A DNA stretch of 64,000 bases from Neostethus bicornis. Lineage: Eukaryota > Chordata > Actinopteri > Atheriniformes > Phallostethidae. This document shows, piece after piece, positions 22,101 through 31,996 of this stretch (positions are counted from its first letter, which is position 1; each line of letters begins with the position of its first letter). A program made the position numbers and the translations under genes. The notes beneath the pieces were generated by a model that ran no database searches, had not been told where the DNA came from, and worked only from the letters and a program-made list of their open reading frames with translations. The stretch spans positions 21,617,001 through 21,681,000 of the forward strand of contig LR738559.1 of NCBI GenBank assembly GCA_902685375.1. The letters are read 5' to 3'.

Positions 22101-23420
22101 CATCACTTTTACTGATTAAAATCTATGTCAGGAACCGGCTGGAGGATGTTCTGGAGGGTCTTTATAAAAAACAATATCACTTAAATCCACTGGTTGAATT
22201 TGTCCATATAAACATATGTAATCAATATTAAAGAGGGGGGTTTGAGCTTTAATGGGGTAGTAGTACATACACTACATTCCGTCGTTTTTTGCTCATTTGA
22301 GGCAGGGTCGCAGGACCAACAGCCTTAGACGGAAACCCAGACCTTTGTCATCCCGGCTGGAGATTCCAGTTGAAGGATCCCGAGGTGTTCTCTGTCCAGC
22401 TGTGAGATATAGTCTTTCCAGCAGGTCATGAGTCTGTTTTTGGTTCTCTTCTTGGTGGGATGGAACACCTCACCAGTGAGACATTTGGGAGGTATCCTAC
22501 TTTGAGCTTCTGCAGAGGGCAGAGCTCCTCACTCTATTTGAGAAAGAGCACAGCCACCATATACAGGGAGGTCATTTTGACTTGTATCTGTGAACTTGTG
22601 ACCATAGATGAGGGTAGAAACGTAGATCCTGGTTACCATGGTGAGGGTAGGAACGTAGATCCTGGTTACCATGGTGAGGGTAGGAACGTAGATCCTGGTT
22701 ACCACAGATAGAGTAAAATCGTAGATTGACTGGAAATAGAAAATATGATAAATTGTGAGCTTTGCTTTTCGGCTCAGTTCTTCTTTCACCACGATCGATA
22801 AATGCATTATCCTGATTATTGTGGACGCCACACCATTCTGTCTGTCAATCTAAATGACTGTCCATGTAAAGCCTAACTTGTGTTTTTAGGTGGTTTATTG
22901 ATTTTTGTGCACTGCAACAAAAGGAGTTTTACATGCCTCATAGTCCTATTAATATGCTTTAACTTACCTTCATATTAAAGATATTCTCCATGTTTGTGTT
23001 CTTTTAGCTGGTTTTCCAAGATGTGGCCACGCCTCTGACCAACATGCACTACCTGGGATCCCAGCGAGGAGCTATGTACTCAGCTGAACACAACCTGGAT
23101 CGTTTTCATGCCGAGGCTGTGGCCAGGAACAGGTGCAACACACCGGTCAGAAACCTTTACATATCAGGTAGGAAGAAACTGACCACAGTCATGCAGGTTA
23201 AACATGAAGCCGGGGTAAAGTTGGTGATGGTGTGTGTGGTTGTGTTTCAGGCCAGGATGTATTCAGCTGTGGGATAGCAGGAGCTCTGCACGGAGGACTC
23301 CTGTGTGCCTCCACTGTGTTAGATCACATCGTCTACATAGATCTGCTCTTCATGAAGAAGAAACTGAAGAGGAGGAAAGCAAGAGAGCAGGCCCAGTTAG
23401 AGAAGAAGAAACTGGAGTAA
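13197..23420 (+). CDS. retsat: All-trans-retinol 13,14-reductase (retinol saturase)
   Basis: Eleven exons join in frame: 13197-13353, 16298-16480, 16959-17200, 17264-17459, 18290-18487, 18550-18669, 20189-20327, 20429-20538, 21927-22093, 23008-23167, 23251-23420. All have GT donors and AG acceptors; the sum is 1842 nt, 613 residues, against 610 in human. Residues 2-22 form a membrane/signal segment for the endoplasmic reticulum. VIVIGSGIGG holds the FAD-binding GxGxxG at 69-74, followed by VLILEQHDQAGGCC, typical of the phytoene-desaturase-like flavoproteins. Near the C-terminus GQDVFSCGIAGALHGG is the second flavin-contact region, and the protein ends in a lysine-rich tail (MKKKLKRRKAR...). 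It saturates the 13-14 double bond of all-trans-retinol. Introns 1, 4, 6, 8 and 9 hold LINE, SINE and 33-bp array insertions, yet no exon is damaged. Intron 3 is only 63 bp. Confidence 0.96.
13730..13995 (+). mobile_element. tRNA-headed SINE fragment, retsat intron 1
   Basis: Plus-strand body of the fish SINE: AAACACTGGTCTTTCTGTGT, GTTTGCATGTTCTTCCTGTG, then AACTGGCGACTTGTTCAGGG and the GGGATAGACTC tail. The tRNA-like head is missing. Confidence 0.65.
14128..14425 (-). mobile_element. tRNA-headed SINE, inverted, retsat intron 1
   Basis: Minus-strand copy of the same SINE; GTACACCCCGAACAAGTTGC-like tail at low coordinates and the head near 14425 (CTTGCTGTAAGGCCACTGGG is the reverse of the cCCTCACAGCAAG box). 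It lies tail-to-tail with the plus-strand copy at 13730-13995. Confidence 0.65.
14465..14755 (+). mobile_element. LINE-B 3' fragment, retsat intron 1
   Basis: An open 85-codon stretch reads MDRIRGTAHVRGFKVREVRL, RWFGHVQRRERE, GKRTRGRPKRRFMDTVKEDM and DRVRWKKLT, the post-RT C-terminal region of a non-LTR retrotransposon. 5' truncated. Confidence 0.8.
14822..15075 (+). mobile_element. LINE-A 3' fragment, retsat intron 1
   Basis: Matches the LINE-A tail from HLVRMPP through CCCCGGACAAGCGGAAGATGACGGAA, the recurrent 3' end of this family. Strongly 5' truncated. Confidence 0.75.
15289..16036 (-). mobile_element. Internally deleted Tigger/pogo-like DNA transposon, retsat intron 1
   Basis: The minus strand encodes a 139-codon transposase C-terminus: NATLAVIPGGLTKKLQPLD, where the D of QPLD is the last catalytic acidic residue of pogo-type DDE transposases, then RLRAAWERWMTRGDHCFTK, QWIVDAWANVS and an acidic tail. 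The N-terminal DNA-binding and first two catalytic regions are gone. Flanks contain inverted versions of GACCAAAAGGCGCACC and the ACGGTAATTTCGCGACC-type end, common for this fish element. The frame is still open, implying a fairly recent copy. Confidence 0.75.
17600..17690 (+). mobile_element. SINE tail fragment, retsat intron 4
   Basis: Matches the 3' part of the SINE at 53995-54215: GTGTAAGGAGTGC, CAGCAAACAAATTTCCCCGG and GAGGGATGAATAGAGTAATT. Confidence 0.65.
18758..19170 (+). repeat. 33-bp minisatellite, about 12 copies, retsat intron 6
   Basis: LINE-sense units IYVPTLTMVTR and TTVTR/YVSTL variants, alternating in a regular way. The last unit differs: it reads IYVPTLTYGHH, the ancestral LINE version. 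Confidence 0.97.
18758..19605 (+). mobile_element. LINE-A remnant with in-frame 33-bp array, retsat intron 6
   Basis: The array begins 88 bp after the exon 6 donor. A 271-codon open frame (18775-19590) passes from the units into IYVPTLTYGHHLWVVTERMR, VERIQMGRFGHLVR, TGRRPRARPWTCWKDYV, QLAGERLGILPGELEDAAGE and RLLPPRPSPR. The 3' end is near 19605 (GTGGAAGACAATGGAACAG). Everything upstream of the array is missing, so the copy is 5' truncated within the array itself. Confidence 0.82.
20052..20092 (+). repeat. (CA)n-rich microsatellite, retsat intron 6
   Basis: ACACACAAAC-type run preceded by a (TC)n tract at 20035-20055. Confidence 0.9.
20652..20930 (+). mobile_element. LINE-A 3' fragment, retsat intron 8
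   Basis: Begins CTGCTCCTCCGGGTTGAGAG (LLLRVE) and runs to GATAAGCGGAAGACGACGGA, the family 3' end. Its right edge abuts the exon-like block at 20941. Confidence 0.78.
20941..21215 (+). repeat. Exon-like block, inverted partner of 10430-10742, retsat intron 8
   Basis: Shares with the 10.4-kb block the stretch CATAATATCCGAAC, CTACATAGATTAGATAAACT, ATTTTTACAGCCAGCTGAGA and GAAAGCTACGTGGCTGGTTC. Here one T of the stop region is lost, so the frame QLREITESLGF continues RHVSF before stopping. About 40 bp present at 10.4 kb are absent. Confidence 0.65.
21437..21735 (-). mobile_element. tRNA-headed SINE, inverted, retsat intron 8
   Basis: Minus-strand copy: tail with GGGGTGCCAGAGCCTATGCT, body with CACACACAACCATCCACAC and GAACATGCAAACTCCACATA, and head side CTTCTTGCTGTGAG. 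Confidence 0.7.
22281..22860 (-). mobile_element. LINE-A remnant with short 33-bp array, retsat intron 9
   Basis: Minus-strand copy. 22281-22600 is the decayed tail, 22606-22705 the array, and 22706-22860 the upstream LINE-A segment (ELSRKAKLTIYH equivalent, with CTTTTCGGCTCAGTTCTTCT). This copy keeps upstream LINE sequence on one side and tail on the other, so the array is internal. Confidence 0.75.
22606..22705 (-). repeat. 33-bp minisatellite, three copies, retsat intron 9
   Basis: Three near-identical units, the smallest array in the window. Orientation is opposite to the array in retsat intron 6. Confidence 0.95.
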
Positions 23421-23588
23421 AATATTTATCTGTAGGTTTTCATATGAGACACATTGTTTCAAATTTTTGTTTATTACGTTTATTCCATGTAAAAGTAATT
23501 TTATGATATAAAATGGTAAATATTGTAAAATTTAGCTACCGTGAAATTATAATCTACAAAAATATATGTTTCTATTTTGCACATTTTC

Positions 23589-23594
23589 AATAAA
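23589..23594 (+). terminator. Polyadenylation signal of retsat
   Basis: AATAAA lies 169 bp after the stop codon, within an AT-rich 3' untranslated region, and is followed closely by an A-run. Confidence 0.6.
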
Positions 23595-23659
23595 TTTTAT
23601 CCAAAAAAAAAAAAAGAAGCTGAGGTCATTTTTTCAGAATAACCTTATGTAATGATTCA

Positions 23660-24520
23660 TAAATTCCGTTCCATCTTCTTCTACATATCCAGGGCCGCGT
23701 CGCAGTGGCAAAAGCCTCAGATGTGAAACCCAGGTTTCTCTCACCCAGGCTGCATCCTCCATCTCACCCAGGAGGATCTCGAGGTGTTCCCTGTCCAGCT
23801 GTGAGACATAGTCTCTCCAGCAGGTTCGGGGTCTGCCTCTTGGTCTCTTCCCAGTGGAAGATGCCCGAAACACCTTACCAGCGAGGCGCTCTGGATGCTT
23901 CCTGACCAGATCCCCGAACCCCCCCCCCATCTGGCTTCTCTCAACCCGGAGGAGGAACGGCTCTACTCCGAGCACCTCCTGGATGGCAGAGCTGCTCCCT
24001 CTATCTCTGAGAGAGAGTCCGGCCACCATGAAAAGGGGAAGCTCATTTTAGGGTAGGAGCATAGATCCTGGTTACCTTGGTGAGGGTAGGAACATAGATC
24101 CTGGTTACCACGGTGAGGGTAGGAATGTAGATCCTGGTTACCACGGTGAGGTTAGAAATGTACATCCTGGTTACCACGGTGAGGGTAGGAACGTAGATCC
24201 TGGTTACCACGGTGAGGATAGGAACGTAGATAATGGTTACCATGGTGAAGGTAGGAACGTAGGTCCTGGTTACCATGGTGAGGGTAGGAATGTAGATCCT
24301 GGTTACCATGGTGAGGGTAGGAACGTAGATCCTGGTTACCACGGTGAGGGTAGGAACGTAGATCCTGGTTGCCATGGTGAGGGTAGGAACGTAGATCCTG
24401 GTTACAATGGTGAGGGTAGGAACGTAGATCCTGGTTACCACGGTGAGGGTAGGAACGTAGATAATGGTTGCCATGGTGAGGGTAGGAACGTAGATCCTGG
24501 TTACCATGGTGAGGGTAGGA
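23660..24520 (-). mobile_element. LINE-A remnant carrying a 33-bp array
   Basis: Tail at 23660-24045 encodes on the minus strand SLRDRGSSSAIQEVLGVEPF, VERSQMGGGFGDLVR and GKRPRGRPRTCWRDYVSQLD. The ~70 bp that normally link the array to this tail (the TYGHQLWVVTER codons) are deleted; the array joins it at 24045-24050. Confidence 0.78.
24047..24520 (-). repeat. 33-bp minisatellite, about 14 copies
   Basis: More diverged than other arrays: units with TIIYVPT, MATRI, TVVTR and ISNL variants, some with GATAATGG in place of GATCCTGG. Confidence 0.96.
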
Positions 24521-25500
24521 AAACCTTATCAGTTCAACTATAATTGCTACTGAGTAAAATATAGACAGCTTTTCTTTCTTTTTTATTTATCATGTTTTTA
24601 TTCTCATTCAATGAAAAGAAAGAGATCATAAATGTTTTAATTGGATAGACTTTTTGTTTATGAATAATCATAAATTTTTTAATACCAACCTGTTCCTGTG
24701 GGCGGATTCTGATGGTGTCTCTCAGGTGGGCCTCAGATCTGCGCTGGCTTTGGTTTCCAGCCATGTTAGTTTGACCCCAGCTGATGTTTGCCCAGGGTCT
24801 GGAATCAAACATGTGGGGGGACCTGGGATTTCCTGCACTAAGTGAACATTTCCTCAGTAAGCAGTGGGCATGTTGGCTTACAAATTGAGGTCTGCAGAGG
24901 AGAAGAATGGAGGCTCTGTCCATGCACAGGCAGGGATTCCACGGCCCTGCTTCTCTTGTGAACATCCATCCCGCTGCAGGACAAACCTGGAGGAAACAGG
25001 AGGAACGTGCACGCTGTCTGAATGTCATTTACAAAATAAAAGACTGAGAAGTAGAGGAATGGTGGGATGAGAGAGGAGGTAATTATCCTGACTGCTCGGC
25101 TGGACAGTCAGAAGGACTAAACATGTAATCAGCATGAGACGGTCTTTCTGTTCCAGAAATAAACACTCTGACTCAGAGACCAACTAAACTCAGTTTGACC
25201 ACATTAAAAAAAGGGAGACGTGGCTCTTTGAGTCAGTTAGCCGGCTGGATTCTCACCCTGGTGATTTACTCACTCCATCGTTTGTTCTCGTGTTTGGGAC
25301 GTAAAATACGCACAGTTCACTGGTTCTGTTAGGGTCACGTTCTGGAGTCAGGTAGTTCATTTTATTCTCTTTTATGTGGTTCCTTACACCCCACACTGTT
25401 TAAAACCTGCTGGCAAATATGGTTCAGGATTTTCCGATGGTAACACCGGACTGGTAGATCTCAAGAGGTTTGATATTTGAAAAGTAGCTCCTCGGACAAA
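24521..25500. other. Intergenic, nothing recognised
   Basis: Includes a moderately GC-rich stretch at 24690-25080 followed by AATAAAAG; no convincing open exon with splice sites. It could be a non-coding transcript or a decayed repeat. Confidence 0.4.
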
Positions 25501-25507
25501 AACATTC

Positions 25508-25735
25508 AGGCATCTTTTTAAAATGCATCCCCTCTCTAGTGAGGTGTTTTGTCCCACCGCAGGGAGACCTAGAGGCAGGCCCCGGACCTGCAGGAGAGAC
25601 TATGTCTCACACCTGGACAGGGAACACTTCAGGATCCTCCTGTGTGAGCTGGAGGATGCAGGTGGGTTAAAGAAGCCTGAGCTTCCTAAATGAGACTGTT
25701 GCCCCAGCGACCCAGCCCCATATAAGTAGAAGACA
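25508..25735 (+). mobile_element. LINE-A 3' fragment
   Basis: Plus-strand tail with GGAGACCTAGAGGCAGGCCC, GAGACTATGTCTCACACCTG and AGCTGGAGGATGCAG, decayed. Confidence 0.7.
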
Positions 25736-25739
25736 GGAG

Positions 25740-27130
25740 TTCAAAACCCCTGACCTTCTTGCTGTGAGCCTTCCGTGCAGCCCTCAAATAAAAGTTTGCT
25801 GGTTGTTTAATAATTTACTTGCTGTAAAAGTGGATAAAATTAGTTACAAACAATAAAAATTATAGAAAAAAAATTCTACTGGATGATTTATATCAGTGTG
25901 AAAATGAATAAGTATAAAGTAATTGAATTAAAATGCAGAATAAACAAATTAAAATGTGTCTGAACAGGAATAAAAACAGATCGTAAACTGTACACACTGT
26001 CCAAACTGTGCCTCCTTGTGGTCACAAAGTTTGGAAAGAAATTTTTCTTCACATAAAAAAGCAATTATTTGTCTCTTGACATGAGCTTTTTTTTCGTCTG
26101 AGTTTAGATTTATAATCAATAAAAGCATTTTAATCCAAAATCTACATGTTTTTCTAAAACATTCTAAGTTTAATCTCAGCTTAGTTTATTTTTATTTGAC
26201 CAAATTTAAATCATTTGTAATGTAATTTGTTGTGTTTGCTTTGTTTTTGTGAAAAAAGCAGAGATTAAAAGAGATTAAAATGACTCAAACAGACAAGTTT
26301 GTCTTTATTTTAAAGAAAAAAAGACTAATGTGAGTAGAAATGTCTTCTTTTTTACTCCTGGAAGGTGTGTGTACGTGTTTAAACAGGCTGGACGCCCTGC
26401 AGATAGAAACATCTCCTCTTTTCTTTCTTCAGATGAACAAACCCTGCAGCTCAGAAAGCTTCATGTTGCAGAGTTTTTATCCCTGAGTTCCAGACTGATT
26501 TTCTTCTTTTCCAGATGTGGGAGCTCCTCCCACAGCTGGAGCCCAACCAGCTCCACAGCTGCTACCAATCTGAGCGTAGACGTCCCAGATCACACAAACC
26601 TGGTCAACCTGAAGTTTAGAACCAGCATTCAAACACATTTTACTTCTGATTTGAAGTAAATCTGTAAATAATCATTTAAATAATCCAGCAGTGAGTCTGA
26701 CCAGACATGATTTAAAGTTTCCAGGCTCGGTGTGGGTGAGGACGAGGCAGAGGCCGGTTTTATGATGAGGAAAATGGAAAAGTAGAAAAAAAGGAAGCTC
26801 CCTCCTCCATTTTCTCACCACTGCCTTTAAATTCCTCCACAGTCTGACGCACAGCAGCTGCTCACGAGTCCATAAAGAGCTGAGAACAACTAGATTTAAC
26901 AAGTCACCATTTAAAGGTATACTAGAAGGTGGCTCGGTTGGACCCGTCTGTACAGATAATTACATTTAAAATCAAAATACAGAAACTGTGTAAAAACCTC
27001 AGAGGATTTCTTTTTGTACGGTGAACAAAAACGATTGGCTCACAGCCTGTCAATTATTACAACTTCTCAGTTTTGAAAATAAGATGAAAAATTCCATAAT
27101 AAAAGTCTTTCCTCATTAAAACAGAAATAA
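25740..27130. other. Intergenic with two weak exon-like fragments
   Basis: At 26432 and 26515 pyrimidine-rich tracts end in CAG directly before ATG (TTCTTCAG then ATGAACAAACC; TTTTCCAG then ATGTGGGAGC). The second opens 34 codons (MWELLPQLEPNQ...) to a stop. No homology is recognised and no donor is evident. The rest is AT-rich. Confidence 0.3.
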
Positions 27131-27137
27131 TCAAGTG

Positions 27138-27452
27138 GGCCGGCACGGTGGTGCAGTTAGCTCAGTGGCCTCACAGCAAGAAAGTCATAGGTTTGAGTCC
27201 CGGGTGGGGACGAGGCTTGGAACACTGTCCTTTCTGTGTGGAGTTTGCATGTTCTCCTTGTGTCTGCGGGGGTTGTCTGCCCCTAGGAATGAATGAGTGT
27301 TTGTGTGGATGGTTGTATGTGTGTGGCCCTGTGACAGACAGGCCACCTTTTCGGGGTGTACCCTGCCCCTCGCCTTGAATCAGCCGGGATGGGCTCTGGC
27401 ACCCCACGCGACCCCGGAAGGGACAGACAGATAAGAAGGTGACTGACTGACA
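27138..27452 (+). mobile_element. tRNA-headed SINE, nearly complete
   Basis: Head CCGGCACGGTGGTGCAGTTAG (A box) and GGTTTGAGTCCC (B box), then the body GTGTGGAGTTTGCATGTTCT and tail GGGGTGTACCCTGCCCCTCG, ending AAGGTGACTGACTGA. Confidence 0.8.
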
Positions 27453-28015
27453 ATCCAGTGGTGAAAAATCTTTTATTGTTCAAAAGTCTGCGGCACACAA
27501 AACCATCCATAAAGACTCCATAAATTTAAATTATTACTGACTTTTTAAAAACATATTTGTAAATGAACTCCATCGTTCTCTCTCCTCAGCAGTGATAAAC
27601 GTCCAGCCTGTCCATATTTCTGATGATGTTTTCTACACATGTGGACACCTGTTCTGTTCCATAATGCTCACACTTCTTTACTTTGTTCAACACATTGTGA
27701 AAAGATTGTCTTAAAATGATATTGAATGTAAATCTGTCACCAAATTTCTGTGTTTTCCTCATTGAGTTTTTTGCTGATTGTATTTTTTACAGTAATAAAA
27801 TATTATTTCCCACCGTGTAGCCATTGATGTCTTTTGTTAGCTTAGCTGCTAGCTCTGTGACCGTCCAATCAGCATGTCTGAAAGTGGTGACAGGCAAATG
27901 AAAGTTTTGTTACTGTTACAGTTTATTACAGACTTACAGGTTCTGATCCATGCATTCTGTCTACTCACTGGTCAAGACGGACTTCTGACAGGTATGATTC
28001 TTACAAAGTCCTGAA
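27453..28015. other. Intergenic, nothing recognised
   Basis: AT-rich; no feature seen. Confidence 0.4.
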
Positions 28016-28019
28016 CAAA

Positions 28020-28670
28020 AAGAAACTATGATGGGATTAGTCCTGTGCTCAGGTCTCTGCACTGGCTTCCTGACTTTAAAGCTGCTCTGATTGTCTTTAA
28101 GTGTCTTATGAACCATCTAGAACTCTGAGGACCTCTGGGACCGGCCTCCTGCTGGTGTCTAGAGTCAGGACTAAACATGAACCATCTAGAACTCTGAGGA
28201 CCTCTGGGACCGGCCTCCTGCTGGTGTCTAGAGTCAGGACTAAACATGAACCATCTAGAACTCTGAGGACCTCTGGGACCGGCCTCCTGCTGGTGTCTAG
28301 AGTCAGGACTAAACATGAACCATCTAGAACTCTGAGGACCTCTGGGACCGGCTTCCTGCTGGTGTCTAGAGTCAGGACTAAACATAAACCATCTAGAACT
28401 CTGAGGACCTCTGGGACCGGCCTCCTGCTGGTGTCTAGAGTCAGGACTAAACATGAACCATCTAGAACTCTGAGGACCTCTGGGACCGGCCTCCTGCTGG
28501 TGTCTAGAGTCAGGACTAAACATGAACAAACTAGAACTCTGAGGACCTCTGGGACTGGCCTCCTGCTGGTGTCTAGAGTCAGGACTAAACATGAACCATC
28601 TAGAACTCTGAGGACCTCTGGGACCGGCCTCCTGCTGGTATCCAACACCCCCTGTGTGCCCATCATGGAT
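28020..28670 (+). mobile_element. LINE-D (L2-like) fragment carrying a 69-bp array
   Basis: 28030-28110 encodes the decayed L2-type block PVLRSLHWLP...FKAAL..FKCL that precedes PSRTLRSSGTGLL in such elements. The array then repeats that very segment. Sequence after 28640 does not continue into the HYGPRLWNS block present in the other LINE-D copy at 59370-59560. Confidence 0.7.
28111..28640 (+). repeat. 69-bp minisatellite inside LINE-D, eight copies
   Basis: Unit starts at 28111, then every 69 bp to 28594; the last is partial. In the LINE sense each unit codes PSRTLRTSGTGLLLVSRVR plus TKHE, 23 codons, in frame across the array. Copies are almost identical, with single substitutions at the CATCTAG/AAACTAG and GGCCTCC/GGCTTCC positions. 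Confidence 0.97.
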
Positions 28671-28699
28671 AGGCAGTTCAGAAGGTGAATGAACAATGT

Positions 28700-29060
28700 C
28701 TTTTACTCAGTTACCTCAGTAAATTGGTCCACCAGCACTGACGTCACCTATAGGAGAGACCTGGATAGACTGTACTCCCTCGGAAAGCTCAGGTCCTTCA
28801 ACACCTGCAGCGGGAGGATCTCCATGTTCTGGGGGTCCATCATTGAGAGGGTCTCCATGTCCTGTTCTTCTCTGTGATCTGTTGGGAAGCTGATGTTGAG
28901 ACCAAAATATGCCAGTGAACTGAACTAGCTGACCATCTTGGGAGTAGCTTTGTTGTCAGACTCCTGCAACCCCACTGCTCGGAGGAGCCATCCTCCATCA
29001 GACTCTTTAACAGGTCTTTCATCCTCTCGTCATCCTGTCTTTTATTTGAACTGCAGCACT
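28700..29060 (+). mobile_element. LINE-C-like decayed fragment
   Basis: Encodes RLYSLGKLRSFNTCSGRI, parallel to RLYFLRKLRSFNVCSTIL of the LINE-C copy at 42 kb, followed by a decayed CWGS-type segment and CAGACTCCTGCAACCCCA. Confidence 0.6.
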
Positions 29061-30170
29061 CAGATCCACCTTCAAGAATCAATTAAGTATTTTCAATTCT
29101 ATTTAAATACAGTCATCTCTAACTTTTTACTAACTCTAATTTCTAAACGAGTGTGAGAAGTTCTGATTGGAAGTTTTGTTGTATTGGAAAACATTTCCAT
29201 AAAATGACAAGATGAAAACATGAGGAATTCTTTTGGGGATTTGCTTATAAATATGAGGACTTTTCATTTTGATGACTCTGACATTAACTATGAATTGGGT
29301 TTAAAGAAATGCACCAAACTGACCTGGAAAAACTGTGAGGGAAAAATCTGCTGACAAAAAGAAAAAAAAAGCAGAAGGGAAACATAAAAATCTTAACCTG
29401 GGGATGCAGATCGATGATGTGACCCCTGTTTACACCATGTTTTGTTAGTAGAAATATTGGGCTAAGGAAGGGACACCTAAACTTCTTTATGTTCAGTGAA
29501 AACTTACTTTAGACGTCACACACATTACTGATTGAAAGCTGGTTCATGTTTCACCGTCCATCCTCCATGTTCGTCATTGTTATTCGCAGAGACCCTTCCA
29601 CGCTGAATTCTGGAGACAATCATCACTAGATGGGGCTCTTGTGTGGGCGTTTCTAAACCAGAGACAATTCTTTAACACGTTTCAGATCAACTCTGAAGAC
29701 ATGAGATTGTTTTAACGTCATTTCTTTTTGACAAAACAAAGGTCATGACGATAAACTGGATTTGAAGAAAATGTTTTATGCTTAGAAAATAAAAGATGCT
29801 TCATCCAAAAATCATCTGAAAGAGTAAAAACATTGTGTTAATAATCAAATAGAAGCTCCTTTTGAAATGTATGTGTGAGATGTGACTTTTCTTTGCGGCT
29901 CAGTGTTTCACAGTTTGCTGAGAGCTACTTCTCTCCACCTCCACATGTTTGTTTTTGTATTTAACACAGATGTGAGGAACATCTGTCCAGAGGGGGGCAT
30001 CCTCTAATCCCACTCAGAGAAGTTTGTAGTTTAATTCTTATGTAGGAACACAACATGCAGGGGGTCATAATCTCTCAGAGTGGTGGTGTTTGTACGATCA
30101 TCACTTTTTGATGCAACGCTGGATTTTTAAGATGGAAACATCTTTCACAAGATTTAATTCAATTTGAAAA
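29061..30170. other. Intergenic, nothing recognised
   Basis: AT-rich, no exon or repeat identified. Confidence 0.45.
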
Positions 30171-30177
30171 ACAAAGC

Positions 30178-30935
30178 TCGTTATTTACAAGTCAATCTAC
30201 GTTCCTACCCTCACCATGGTAACCAGGATCTATGTTCCTACCCTCACCATGGTAACCAGGATCTATGTTCCTACCCTCACCATGGTAACCAGGATCTGTG
30301 TTCCTACCCTCACCATGGTAACCAGGATCTATGTTCCTACCCTCACCATGGTAACCAGGATCTACGTTCCTACCCTCACCACGGTAACCAGGATCTACGT
30401 TCCTACCCTCACCTTGGTAACCAGGGTCTACGTTCTTACCCTCACCATGGTAACCAGGATCTACGTTCCTACCCTCACCATGGTAACCAGGATCTACGTT
30501 CCTACCCTCACCATGGTAACCAGTGTGGGTGGTGACTGAAAGAATGAGATCGTGGATACAAACGGCTGAAATGATCTTCCTCTGTAGGGCTCTCACTCAT
30601 GGATAGAGGTAGGAGCTCTGCCATTGCGACAAGGGAGGAGTAGAACTGTTGCTCCTTTGGGCCGAGAGAAGCCAGATGGGGTGGTTTTGACATCTGGTCA
30701 GGATGCCTCTGGAACGCCTCGTTGGGGAGCTGTTCTGCCCCACCGGAAGAAGACCCAGAGGCAGAACCGAACCTGCTAGAGAGAAACTGCTGGAGAGACT
30801 ATGGCTCACAGCTGGACAGAGAACACCTCAGGATGTTCCTTCGGTATCCAGCTGGGGTGACAGAAGCCTGGGCTTTCTGTCTGAGGCTGTTGCCCCTGCG
30901 ACCCTGCCCAGGATGAGCGAAAAACAACAGAATGG
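30178..30935 (+). mobile_element. LINE-A remnant carrying a 33-bp array
   Basis: Upstream segment TTATTTACAAGTCAATCTAC leads into the array. After it, GTGTGGGTGGTGACTGAAAG continues the LINE, then GGCCGAGAGAAGCCAGATGG and GAGGCTGTTGCCCCTGCGAC to the 3' end near 30935. Confidence 0.78.
30198..30522 (+). repeat. 33-bp minisatellite, about 10 copies
   Basis: LINE-sense units, several with GATCTATG or GATCTGTG in place of GATCTACG. One unit has CACCTTGG in place of CACCATGG. Confidence 0.97.
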
Positions 30936-31990
30936 AACAGACAAAAAATTTATTATAGACTTCCAACTTTTTTTGAGTTTTACCAATTTCATTCTAATTT
31001 TTGGACACTTTTGTCTAGATTATAGTAATTATATTTTAGATTTTAATTCCGTTTTTTAAAAATTTGACTCTTTCATTCTGCAATTATTTCTATTTGAATA
31101 AAATGACTAAACTTTAGAATGATTTTATTAAAATCCAGACTAAAGTTAATAAAAACTAGAGGACAAGAATAGTTTGTACAATACAGAACAATTATTTTAT
31201 TTAGATTAAAGTTGTGAAAATCTGGAATAAAGTGGTTTAGAGTTTCTAAAAGTTGAATAAAATTCAGATTAAAGTTGATTTAATGAATAAAATCTGAATA
31301 TTAACATATGTTAATTTGTCTGTTTGAATTAATAAACTCAAACAGTTTGACTGTAAGTTTGTTTTTATTAAAACCTCTGTAATGAAATCCTGATGAGTAA
31401 GAATATGTGAGTGTGAGGCGTTCGTTTCAGTCGGCCATCTTGCTGCAACCTCACTGTTTCCTTTCTGGTTTTGTTCTGTAGTCGAGCCGAATGGAACATT
31501 AAGGAGCTGAAGCTCTAAGTGTTTCCAGATGCTGGAAGAATGGAACTCATGTGCTCTGAAAGAACAAAAATTTTTTTCCTCTTTGCTTCATCATTTCTAC
31601 ATATTTTATTTCACTTTGTTTCTTTTTACTTTCTGGTTTTTATTCAGAGAAAAAAAAGGATGTTTTTAAGACTGTGTGAAAATAAAACAGGAGGTAAAAG
31701 TTTTTTTTGCATCATCAGATTTATTATCGAGGAGTCGGTTCAGGATAAAAAAATGTTTTCAAGTTTGAAGTGAAAGAAAGTCAAGGTTTTAAAACCAGAT
31801 TTTTTTTTCCATGAAGAGCTTCATGTGATGTGCTTCCTGACTTGTGGAAAAGAAGAATAGTGTATGTGGGGTGGGGACGGAGAATGTGGGAGGAGGCTGG
31901 GAATGTGGAGACTGGTTAGCTTGAACAGAGTTTTTTGGAGGCTAACGTTCTTAACTTTAAACAAACGTAAACAAACATTTTGTTAGCTTA
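30936..31990. other. Intergenic with one orphan exon-like fragment
   Basis: At 31482 a pyrimidine-rich tract ends TCTGTAG and is followed by codons SRAEWNIKELKL and a stop at about 31516. This resembles a terminal exon, but no partner exon or family is recognised. The remainder is AT-rich. Confidence 0.3.
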
Positions 31991-31996
31991 GAAATG

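Noticed and set aside
28101..28696. Frames of ~190 codons over the 69-bp array as genes
   Set aside because: They are periodic frames of a LINE-D segment repeated eight times.
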